A DNA stretch of 64,000 nucleotides from JAFGPS01 sp964628465 (lineage in GTDB: Bacteria > Planctomycetota > Phycisphaerae > Sedimentisphaerales > Anaerobacaceae): NCBI GenBank assembly GCA_964628465.1, contig CAZVOA010000006.1, forward strand, positions 57,869-121,868, read 5' to 3'. The notes beneath the pieces are model-generated. The model was not told the origin of the DNA, searched no databases, and saw only the letters and a list, made by a program, of their open reading frames with translations. Made by a program: the position numbers and the translations under genes. Below are positions 1 to 7,015 of the stretch, piece by piece (positions within the stretch are counted from its first letter, which is position 1; each line of letters opens with the position of its first letter).

Positions 1-354
1 TTCTTTTACCATTGTAACGGAATTCGCGGAACCCATAATTTGCCACGGCGAAGCGCCAACTACCTGGAATTCACTTTCGTCAGGAAATGCTTTTGTCTTT
101 ACGTATGGTTTATAGTCCGCTGTTATTGGATGATAGAACTTTCTATCTTCGAGCATTTCCGCCCAGATTCCGCCGTAAACACAACGTCCGAGATGCTCGA
201 TAAACTGGCCATAGACATAGGGTGAAATCGCATCTTTTGTTTTTGCCGCGTCAATTGTCACAGAATTCTGCTGTGCCTTTGCCGGCGACGAAGAACAACT
301 TGCGATTATTAAGAGAGTGAGTAAAGAAATGATAATTTTACACATGCCTTTCAT
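1..354 (-). CDS. alpha-L-arabinofuranosidase, GH51 type (N-terminal part, cut by window edge)
   Basis: 118 codons are visible; the 3' end lies outside the window. The start is the ATG at 354, with an AGGAGA-type ribosome site just upstream. The protein opens with a hydrophobic export signal ending in a lipobox-like IASC (Cys20), so it may be a lipoprotein. The mature part contains SPYVYGQFIEHLGRCVYGG and WAEMLEDRKFY, the typical beginning of GH51 arabinofuranosidases, which remove arabinose side chains from arabinan and arabinoxylan. The catalytic residues are downstream and not visible. It fits with the araBDA operon, GH10 xylanase and aldose epimerase in this window. Family assignment is by recognition of the N-terminal motif; substrate is inferred. 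Confidence 0.82.
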   Translation of the reverse strand, partial: MKGMCKIIISLLTLLIIASCSSSPAKAQQNSVTIDAAKTKDAISPYVYGQFIEHLGRCVYGGIWAEMLEDRKFYHPITADYKPYVKTKAFPDESEFQVVGASPWQIMGSANSVTMVKE

Positions 355-440
355 TTGATGTCTCCTTTCAAATCTTCAATTCAGATTTCAAGTTAGAGTA
401 TTATTTTACACATACAATTGAAATAGCATTATAGTGAAAA

Positions 441-1424
441 TCATGGGAAGTGCAACTCAATAATGTCTTTGTCGCTAAGGATGTGTGTTCTTTGGACTTG
501 TTGGCCATCGTGAACGCCGGTTCCCCATTTTCGTGCGGATTTTAAACTTTCCGCCATATTGCGGTGGATATGTGTGGCAAGATCCATTACTGTTGAACCT
601 ACTGGTATAGTAAATGGGTCCTTCATATCAGCGGGTTTGCCCGGCGGCTTGGCGTAGATACGAATTATATTCAGCAGCTCGAACATTTTTCTGGAAAGTT
701 CTTCCAGTCCATCGAACTCTTCAGCGGCTATTGGTACGAATTCAAAGGGATATTTACAGATTTCTTTCAAATGCTCAAGTGCGCCAGGTTTAGCGATATC
801 AGATTTGGTGCATATAAAAAAAGTTTTTTTCCCTAATGTATTACCAATTTCATCAGCAGCTTCTGTTTCATTATTGATAAGGAGATTTCTCGATTCGAGA
901 AAATCCAGGCACACTTTCAACTGTTCGTCCACATCTGAAGACAAGTCGATAACAATCGCTATTATATCGCAATTGCGATATGCACCCACCTGTCCCGGTG
1001 CGACTATTTCGGCCGTAATAGGAGGCATATCAACCAGTTGAATTTTTATATCCTCGAATTCCACCATACCTGGAACGGGTGTGTTGGTCGAAAAAGGAAA
1101 ACTTGCGACGTTGACTTTTGCGTTTGTCATAGCGGCGACGATAGAGCTTTTGCCGCTGTTCGGTGTGCCTAACAAAGCTACCTGACCTGCTCCGCTTTTG
1201 GGAATGTGGAAAATGTCGGTATTCGCAACGGTTTTTTTCTGTGTCGCGGCGTCCTTAAAATGACTTATCTTTTTCTTAAGTTCAGCCTGAAGTTTTTCCG
1301 TACCTTTGTGCTTAGGAATAATCTGAAGCATTTTTTCCAGCGCAAGGAGCTTCTCTTCGTTTGTAGTGGCCGTCTTAAACCACTGCTCTGCCTTCAAATA
1401 AACTGGTGTTAAATTCGCCGGCAT
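441..1424 (-). CDS. Obg/DRG-like GTPase with C-terminal TGS domain
   Basis: A 327-residue cytoplasmic GTPase. An alpha-helical N-terminal segment (about 1-70) precedes the G domain: G1 GTPNSGKSS at about 86-94, G2 region around FPFSTNTP, G3 VDMPP at 131-135 (usually DxPG, so Pro replaces the normal Gly) and G4 TKSD at 206-209. The C-terminal 65 residues look like a TGS domain, here ending DIIELHFP. This order matches the DRG/Obg-HflX superfamily rather than true Obg, which is encoded separately at 42050. Role is probably ribosome- or stress-related, by family. It stands alone, separated from leuB by a terminator. Confidence 0.8.
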   Translation of the reverse strand: MPANLTPVYLKAEQWFKTATTNEEKLLALEKMLQIIPKHKGTEKLQAELKKKISHFKDAATQKKTVANTDIFHIPKSGAGQVALLGTPNSGKSSIVAAMTNAKVNVASFPFSTNTPVPGMVEFEDIKIQLVDMPPITAEIVAPGQVGAYRNCDIIAIVIDLSSDVDEQLKVCLDFLESRNLLINNETEAADEIGNTLGKKTFFICTKSDIAKPGALEHLKEICKYPFEFVPIAAEEFDGLEELSRKMFELLNIIRIYAKPPGKPADMKDPFTIPVGSTVMDLATHIHRNMAESLKSARKWGTGVHDGQQVQRTHILSDKDIIELHFP

Positions 1425-1468
1425 AAAAGATTAAATAAAAAGTTAAAAGGATAAATTAAAAAAAACGA

Positions 1469-1503
1469 CAAAAGGTAAAAGTTGTTTTTTCTTTTACCTT
1501 TTG
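1469..1503 (-). terminator. rho-independent terminator after leuB
   Basis: A 13-bp perfect inverted repeat (arms 1469-1481 and 1491-1503) with a 9-base loop lies 18 bases after the leuB stop codon. Read on the minus strand the hairpin is followed by an uninterrupted run of T, so it should end the leu operon transcript. Confidence 0.85.
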
Positions 1504-1521
1504 CCTTATTACTATTTTTAT

Positions 1522-2610
1522 TTACTCAGCAACTTTAGCGGCTACGAGGTCTCCAACTTCGGTAGTTGAATAACCCATTTTTCCGGCCGCAAGTGATTTC
1601 ATTTTATTGGCAGTAATGAATTTTACTGAGTCTTCAATCTTTTTACTTGCCTTTTCCTGGCCTAAATGCTCGAGCATCATCTGGGCTGCGCAAATAGCCG
1701 CCAAAGGATTTATCACGTTCTTACCTGTATATTTCGGAGCGCTGCCGCCGATAGGCTCGAACATGCTTACGCCTTCCGGGTTAATATTACCACCAGCCGC
1801 GATTCCCATGCCGCCCTGAATCATAGCGCCAAGGTCTGTGATGATGTCACCGAACAGATTGCCTGTAACGATTACATCGAACCATTCCGGATTTTTGACA
1901 AACCACATACAGGTCGCGTCAACATGGTAATAGTCTCTTGCAATATCAGGATACTGTGCTTTGCCCATTTCGTGGAAAGCTCGTTCCCACAGGTCATAGA
2001 TAAATGTCAGCACGTTTGTTTTGCCGCAAAGAGCGAGTGTGTTTTTGTCGCTTTTGCCGCGAGCTTTTTTACCGTATTTTTTAGCGTACTCGAATGCGTA
2101 TTTCAGACATCTGTCAACCTGAAACCGTGAATACACCGCCGACTGCACCGCAACCTCGTGTGGTGTTCCTTTCATTGTAATACCGCCTGTGCCGGTATAT
2201 GCGTCGCCTGAGTTTTCACGCACAACGACAAAATCAATCTGCTCCGGCCCTTTGCCTTTTATCGGTGTCTCAACGCCTGGATATAATCTCACAGGCCTAA
2301 GATTGATATATTGGTCAAGCTCGAACCTTGCTTTTAGAAGAATTCCTTTTTCCAATATGCCGGGTTTTACATCAGGATGACCGATAGCGCCGAGAAGAAT
2401 CGCATCGAATTTACGAAGCTCTTCTATTGCGCTATCCGGCAGAGTTTCACCTGTTCTTTTGTATCGTTCGCCGCCAAAATCGAAATTTGTCAGTTCGACC
2501 TTGAAACCGAATTTATCCGCCGCGGTTTTCAATACTTTAACCGCTTCCGCCGTAACTTCCGGCCCAGTCCCGTCGCCGGGCATAACCGCTATATTATAAC
2601 TTTTAGCCAC
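1522..2610 (-). CDS. leuB: 3-isopropylmalate dehydrogenase
   Basis: 362 residues, the usual length. It oxidises and decarboxylates 3-isopropylmalate to 2-ketoisocaproate with NAD+, the third leucine-specific step. The N-terminus carries the nucleotide-binding start MPGDGTGPEV; the substrate/metal region includes LLGAIGHPD, LRPVRLYPG, VVRENSGDAYTG and the C-terminal GNLFGDIITDLGA and EPIGGSAPKYTGK, all family hallmarks. The start is a GTG at 2610 with AAGGAG 7 bases upstream. It is the last gene of leuA-leuC-leuD-leuB, 37 bases after leuD, and is followed by a terminator. Some isocitrate/tartrate dehydrogenases look similar, but the operon settles the role. Confidence 0.93.
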   Translation of the reverse strand: MAKSYNIAVMPGDGTGPEVTAEAVKVLKTAADKFGFKVELTNFDFGGERYKRTGETLPDSAIEELRKFDAILLGAIGHPDVKPGILEKGILLKARFELDQYINLRPVRLYPGVETPIKGKGPEQIDFVVVRENSGDAYTGTGGITMKGTPHEVAVQSAVYSRFQVDRCLKYAFEYAKKYGKKARGKSDKNTLALCGKTNVLTFIYDLWERAFHEMGKAQYPDIARDYYHVDATCMWFVKNPEWFDVIVTGNLFGDIITDLGAMIQGGMGIAAGGNINPEGVSMFEPIGGSAPKYTGKNVINPLAAICAAQMMLEHLGQEKASKKIEDSVKFITANKMKSLAAGKMGYSTTEVGDLVAAKVAE

Positions 2611-2647
2611 TTTTTTACTCCTTGTCGTATTTCTTGAGTTTTCTACT

Positions 2648-3133
2648 TTAGTTTTGTGTTTTCATTATATGTTCAAGCAAGCCGCCGTCGTTGATTATTT
2701 CCAATGCAAAATCCGGCAGTGCATTAAACTTTATATCTATACCACTTGTTTTGTTTTTTATCAAGCCTGTTTTGAAATTGATATCGAGTTCGTCGCCGTC
2801 TTTGATTTTGCTTAAAGCATCTTCAGATTCTATCAAATAGAAGCCGTTGTCGATTGCGTTGCGGTAGAAAATTCGCGCAAAGGTTTTTGCAATAACAGTT
2901 TTTACGCCTGCGCCGCGAAGTGCCCAGACGGCGTGTTCGCGTGATGAGCCGCAGCCGAAATCATCTCCTGCTACGATGCAATCATTTTTTTTAACCTTCC
3001 TGACAAAATCCTTGTCCAAATCTTCCATGCAGTGAGCTGCCAATTCTTTTTCGTTATCAGTATTCAAATACCGTGCGGGAATTATTTCATCTGTATTAAT
3101 ATGATCCCGTTTATATACGTGTGCTTTTGACAT
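2648..3133 (-). CDS. leuD: 3-isopropylmalate dehydratase small subunit
   Basis: 161 residues, matching the short bacterial/archaeal LeuD type. With LeuC it isomerises 2-isopropylmalate to 3-isopropylmalate. It shows the swivel-domain motifs HINTDEIIPARYL near the N-terminus, VAGDDFGCGSSREHA in the middle and FARIFYRNAIDNGF. It is separated from leuC by the GxxExxY cassette (3172-3633), although the two subunits normally sit side by side, so the cassette probably entered a former leuC-leuD junction. RBS is AAGGAA ahead of the ATG. Confidence 0.93.
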   Translation of the reverse strand: MSKAHVYKRDHINTDEIIPARYLNTDNEKELAAHCMEDLDKDFVRKVKKNDCIVAGDDFGCGSSREHAVWALRGAGVKTVIAKTFARIFYRNAIDNGFYLIESEDALSKIKDGDELDINFKTGLIKNKTSGIDIKFNALPDFALEIINDGGLLEHIMKTQN

Positions 3134-3171
3134 TATTTATTCCTTAAAAAAATCTAAAGTCTAATTTCTGT

Positions 3172-3206
3172 TTAACCGCTGATTTACACAGATTTTCACT
3201 GATTTA
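3172..3206. repeat. left inverted repeat of GxxExxY cassette
   Basis: About 34 bases beginning TTAACCGCTGATT on the plus strand. It is an imperfect inverted copy (26 of 34 positions match by eye) of 3600-3633, so the two bracket the GxxExxY gene like terminal inverted repeats. Confidence 0.65.
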
Positions 3207-3220
3207 TTTTCAGGTTAAAA

Positions 3221-3595
3221 CTATCGTGTATCAATTAATCTTTTAAACTCCAGTGAAGAATTTCCGAAGTTAATTAACAATGCAAGCGACAAATTAGTTG
3301 CTTTTAAATAATTTAATACCTGTGCATTTTCGGTTTCTGTTAATTTTTTTATTGCCTTCAATTCAACTAAAACTTTATTTTCGATTACAAAATCACAGAA
3401 AAACTGCTTGGCAAGTTTACCTTTATAAAAGACATCTACAGGTTTCTGCCTTTCAAAAGATATTTTCTGCAAATCTAATTCTATTGCCATAGCTTCTTCA
3501 TAAACACTTTCCAGAAAGCCGTTATGGAGAGTATTATGAACTTCCATAGCAGCGCCTATAATTTTCTCTGTTAAATCCTGATTTAAATAATTCAT
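3221..3595 (-). CDS. GxxExxY family protein (PD-(D/E)XK nuclease-like fold)
   Basis: 124 residues, full length for the family. The naming motif GFLESVY is at residues 26-32. A PD-(D/E)XK-like core is visible as D68 followed by ELK at 78-80 with V/I-rich strands around it. Function of the family is not established; members are often scattered in genomes of Planctomycetota and other phyla. This copy sits between leuC and leuD, has no link to leucine synthesis, and is bounded by a pair of imperfect inverted repeats, which suggests that it moves as a small cassette. There is no transposase. Start is the ATG at 3595; the upstream repeat leaves no clear ribosome site. Confidence 0.8.
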   Translation of the reverse strand: MNYLNQDLTEKIIGAAMEVHNTLHNGFLESVYEEAMAIELDLQKISFERQKPVDVFYKGKLAKQFFCDFVIENKVLVELKAIKKLTETENAQVLNYLKATNLSLALLINFGNSSLEFKRLIDTR

Positions 3596-3599
3596 TTTT

Positions 3600-3633
3600 T
3601 AATCTGCGAAAATCAGTGCCAATCTGTGGTTAA
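3600..3633. repeat. right inverted repeat of GxxExxY cassette
   Basis: Read on the minus strand it begins TTAACCACAGATTGGCACTG, then TTTTC and a purine-rich end. It pairs with the copy at 3172-3206 in inverted orientation. It lies right before the leuC stop and directly upstream of the GxxExxY start codon. Confidence 0.65.
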
Positions 3634-4892
3634 ATAAAATCTCTACAGTCAGTTATTTTTCCTGTTATTGCGCTTGCGGCGGCTGTAGCTGGGCTGGCCA
3701 GATAAACTTCGCTTTCCGGATGTCCCATTCTGCCGACAAAATTTCTGTTCGTTGTGCTGATGCACTTTTCACCTTTTGCGAGAATGCCCATAAAGCCGCC
3801 GAGACACGCGCCGCATGTCGGAGCTGAAATAACACATCCTGCATCGTAGAATATATCGAACAGACCTTCATCTTTTGACCGTTTCCATATTTCAGGTGTC
3901 GCCGGTACAATCAATGTGCGAATAGCGACCTGTTTGCCTTGGAGTATTTTCGCGGCTATGCGCAAATCTTCAATTCTGCCGTTGGTGCAGCTTCCAATAT
4001 ACGACTGGTCCATTTGCATTCCTGCACATTCACCGACTGGTACGCCGCCGCTTGGTAAATGCGGCAAAGCTACCATTGGCTCAATTTTAGAGCAATCGAA
4101 AGTTTCGGTTGTCATGTATTCAGCGTCACTATCCGATTTGAAAACGGTGTAATCTTTTTTCTCTTTCAGATGTTCATCAAGATATTGTTTTGTTATGTCA
4201 TCGAAACCGATTATGCCGCTTTTGGCTCCGGCTTCGATTGCCATATTCGTAATAGTCATTCTTGCTTCCATCGACATTTCAGAAAGAGTTGGCCCGACAA
4301 ACTCCATCGCTCTGTACAATGCGCCGTCTGTTCCGATTCTTGCGATTACGGCCAGTATAACATCTTTGCTGTAAACACCGTGTCCGAGTGAGCCGTTCAA
4401 AACGAACTTCATTGAGGCAGGTACTTTAAACCATAATTGTCCTGTCGCGATTGCTGCCGCTGTGTCAGTTGAACCAATGCCTGTGCTGAACGCCGCAAAT
4501 GCGCCGTAAGTACATGTATGCGAATCGCCGCCTACAATAACTTCGCCGGGCCTGATATGTCCCTGTTCCGGAAGCAGGGCGTGACATACACCCGCTCTGC
4601 CGAGCTTGTAATAATATTTTAATTTATGTTTTTTTGCCCATGTATCAAGACGCTTATGCAATTCAGCGCTCTTGATATCTTTGGCTGGCTGGAAGTGGTC
4701 CGGTGTTACAACGATTTTTTCCGAATCGAAAACTTTATCGATTCCTTTTTCGGCGAGCATTGTAATCGCCGGAGGAGTCGTCACATCGTGACACATCACA
4801 ACATCGATATTCGCATCGACCAGGTCACCGGCTTTTACAGTTTTTTTGTCTGCTGCTTTAGCCAATATTTTTTCAGTTATTGTCATTCCCAT
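3630..4892 (-). CDS. leuC: 3-isopropylmalate dehydratase large subunit
   Basis: 420 residues, the length of the HacA/LeuC-2 type. Aconitase-family motifs are present: VGGDSHTCTYGAF, GSCTNGR and PTCGACLGG; the three cysteines in the last two motifs bind the 4Fe-4S cluster. The enzyme works with LeuD in leucine synthesis. The frame is open upstream to a TTG at 4913, but the ATG at 4892 is preceded by AAAGGA at the right distance and gives the usual N-terminus MGMTITEKI, so I take 4892. It starts 25 bases after leuA. The stop codon touches the right repeat of the GxxExxY cassette. Confidence 0.92.
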   Translation of the reverse strand: MGMTITEKILAKAADKKTVKAGDLVDANIDVVMCHDVTTPPAITMLAEKGIDKVFDSEKIVVTPDHFQPAKDIKSAELHKRLDTWAKKHKLKYYYKLGRAGVCHALLPEQGHIRPGEVIVGGDSHTCTYGAFAAFSTGIGSTDTAAAIATGQLWFKVPASMKFVLNGSLGHGVYSKDVILAVIARIGTDGALYRAMEFVGPTLSEMSMEARMTITNMAIEAGAKSGIIGFDDITKQYLDEHLKEKKDYTVFKSDSDAEYMTTETFDCSKIEPMVALPHLPSGGVPVGECAGMQMDQSYIGSCTNGRIEDLRIAAKILQGKQVAIRTLIVPATPEIWKRSKDEGLFDIFYDAGCVISAPTCGACLGGFMGILAKGEKCISTTNRNFVGRMGHPESEVYLASPATAAASAITGKITDCRDFI

Positions 4893-4916
4893 ATTTTTAT
4901 CCTTTAATTTCAAATT

Positions 4917-6488
4917 TTATAATTCAGCTTTTAATTCAGTTTTATCGCCTTTGTCGGCGACCATTCTATTAATCGCATCGACGTAGGCTTTAGCGCTTGC
5001 TTCAATAATATCAGTCGAGACACCCCGGCCGATATAGGTTCTGCCTTCATCATTAATTCTGACGGATGCTTCGCCGAGTGCTTCCTTTCCGCCTGTAACG
5101 GCGCGAATCGAATAGTTTTCCAATTTCGGCGATAAACCGATAGCTTCGCGAATCGCTTCATAAGCGGCGTCCACGGGTCCGTCACCACAAGCGGCAGCCT
5201 GACGAATCTTGTTATCAGGAAAGCGAATTTTCACCGCGCCGGTCGGAAGCGTTCCTGTTCCGCTGGTAACACTTAAATACTCCAGAACATAAGTCTGGCT
5301 TACCTTTCTCGCTTCATCGCCAATCAGGGCAGCGATATCTTCGTCAAAAACTTCTCGTTTCTTATCAGCAATTACCAGGAAACGCTCGTATAAATTGTCG
5401 AGATCTTCCTTTGATAAAGTATATCCCATCTCTGCGAGACGATGTTTCAAGCCGTGCCTGCCGGTTCGTGCGGTCAAAACCACTTTTGTCTTTTGACCGC
5501 CAACGTCTTCGGGCTTCATAATTTCATAGGTTTCCCGTTTTTTCAATACGCCATCGACATGAATTCCTGAACTATGCGCAAAAGCGTTACTGCCGACAAC
5601 AGCTTTGTTCGGAGGAACCATAAAACCCAGCTTGTCCGCGACCATACGGCTTGTCCGGCAAAGCTCAGTAGTCTTGATATTGGTATCGACATCGAAGAAG
5701 TCCTGACGTGTACGGATTGCCATAACTACTTCTTCCATAGCGGCGTTACCGGCACGCTCACCAATACCGTTTATTGTGCATTCTACCTGCCTTGCGCCAT
5801 TTCGTACCGCCGCGAGTGAATTCGCAACCGCCATTCCCAAATCGTCATGGCAATGTGCGCTGATAACCGCTTTTTCGATATTCGGAACTCTTTGGCGTAT
5901 ATTGGAAATCAACTGTCCGAATTCGTACGGAATCGCGTAGCCGGTCGTATCAGGAATATTCAAAACTGTTGCGCCTGCGTTAATTACGGCTTCCAGTATC
6001 TGGTATAGATACTCCGGCTCGGCTCGTCCTGAATCTTCAGTATAAAATTCCACAGAATCGGTATATTGGCGGGCGTGTTTTACAGCCGCTACGGCCATTT
6101 CAATCGCTTTGGCCTTTTTCTCGGCGAGCGTTTTGCCATATTTTTCATCACTGAACTTGCCAGCGATATGGATATCTGAAATGCCAAGGCCTGTATGAAT
6201 CCTGTTGCGTTTGGCTTTTGACAAAGCTTTGCCGCAGGCATCAATATCGGCCATGACCGCGCGTGAAAGCCCGCAAATCACCGGGCCGACAATCTCCTGC
6301 GAAATCAAATCGACCGCTTCAAAATCCTTCGGCGACGAAATTGGAAATCCTGCTTCGATAATATCCACACCCAAAATGGCTAATTGCTGGGCAATTTCAA
6401 GCTTTTCACGTACATCGAGCCTGCTGCCCGCGGCTTGTTCGCCATCTCTCAAAGTGGTATCGAATATCATAACTTTTTCTTTAGACAT
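4917..6488 (-). CDS. leuA: 2-isopropylmalate synthase
   Basis: 523 residues. It condenses acetyl-CoA with 2-ketoisovalerate, the first committed step to leucine. The HMGL-like TIM barrel starts with FDTTLRDGEQAAG and contains the metal-binding SAHCHDDLGMAVAN and the NGIGERAGNA motif; the C-terminal part (about 390-510) is the allosteric LeuA dimer domain with EAIREAIG and a run ending in STDIIEASAKAY, which normally binds leucine for feedback inhibition. First gene of the operon; AGGAGA precedes the ATG at 6488. I see no T-box or attenuator-like leader in front of it. Confidence 0.93.
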   Translation of the reverse strand: MSKEKVMIFDTTLRDGEQAAGSRLDVREKLEIAQQLAILGVDIIEAGFPISSPKDFEAVDLISQEIVGPVICGLSRAVMADIDACGKALSKAKRNRIHTGLGISDIHIAGKFSDEKYGKTLAEKKAKAIEMAVAAVKHARQYTDSVEFYTEDSGRAEPEYLYQILEAVINAGATVLNIPDTTGYAIPYEFGQLISNIRQRVPNIEKAVISAHCHDDLGMAVANSLAAVRNGARQVECTINGIGERAGNAAMEEVVMAIRTRQDFFDVDTNIKTTELCRTSRMVADKLGFMVPPNKAVVGSNAFAHSSGIHVDGVLKKRETYEIMKPEDVGGQKTKVVLTARTGRHGLKHRLAEMGYTLSKEDLDNLYERFLVIADKKREVFDEDIAALIGDEARKVSQTYVLEYLSVTSGTGTLPTGAVKIRFPDNKIRQAAACGDGPVDAAYEAIREAIGLSPKLENYSIRAVTGGKEALGEASVRINDEGRTYIGRGVSTDIIEASAKAYVDAINRMVADKGDKTELKAEL

Positions 6489-7015
6489 AATATTTATTCT
6501 CCTGCTTCAATTCCTGATTTTATTTATTATTTATAGAAATTTCCAGGAACAGTTTCATTTTGCCCTAAAAAACACTAATTATGCCTTATACGGAGCAAAA
6601 ATGCTATAATTTTAAGAAAAATGAATGGAAATAGTTTGTAAGTGATTTATTTATTGCGCCGCGGGGCGCAAAAGGAGGCCGCTAAGCCTAATGATAGCTT
6701 CAATAATGAAACAGGTTGTAAAACTATTACTCATGACCCAAATTATACAAACAAAACCCTGTATTGCAACATTTATTTTTAAGTTCATGTGCGATTTTTT
6801 ACTTCCAATTATTGTTTCTATTTCCAAAAAGTTGCTTTTTGAAACAATATTCGAAAATAAGTTGATATTTATACAGAAATTTATAGAATAAGATTGAGGT
6901 TTTAATTTAGGGAGTTTACCCGGTCTAAAGATTTTGGAAATCTTCGAGATTTTTCTCGATTTTTGAGCTTTCTTTAAATGGAGTAATATTATTTTAAAAT
7001 GAGAGGAAATGTATT
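6489..7015. other. 527-bp intergenic region, divergent leuA / autotransporter leader
   Basis: No convincing gene. The minus-strand part must carry the leuA promoter, which I could not pin down. On the plus strand an extended -10 (TGCTATAAT, 6602-6610) lies ahead of a 7-bp GC-rich hairpin (TTGCGCC and GGCGCAA arms, about 6654-6671) and AGGAGG. A 66-codon hydrophobic open frame begins at 6691 after AGGAGG but 12 bases away; I do not call it. The last 100 bases are AT-rich and end with GAGAGGAAA before the ATG at 7016. Confidence 0.5.
6602..6610 (+). promoter_or_regulatory. extended -10 promoter element, candidate
   Basis: TGC followed by a perfect TATAAT. There is no good -35. If used, it would give an RNA with a leader of about 400 bases before the autotransporter gene at 7016. 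Confidence 0.35.

Noticed and set aside
1666..2130. 154-codon plus-strand open frame inside leuB
   Set aside because: Antisense shadow of leuB, with no ribosome site and no recognisable protein pattern.
6654..6700. possible c-di-GMP (GEMM) riboswitch upstream of the autotransporter
   Set aside because: GGCGCAAA and CCTAA pieces recall the motif, but the GNRA tetraloop helix and the receptor are not where they should be.
6691..6891. 66-codon hydrophobic open frame after AGGAGG
   Set aside because: Spacing to the AGGAGG is 12 bases, no family resemblance, and the AT-rich sequence easily gives such hydrophobic frames. Kept only as a note in the intergenic entry.
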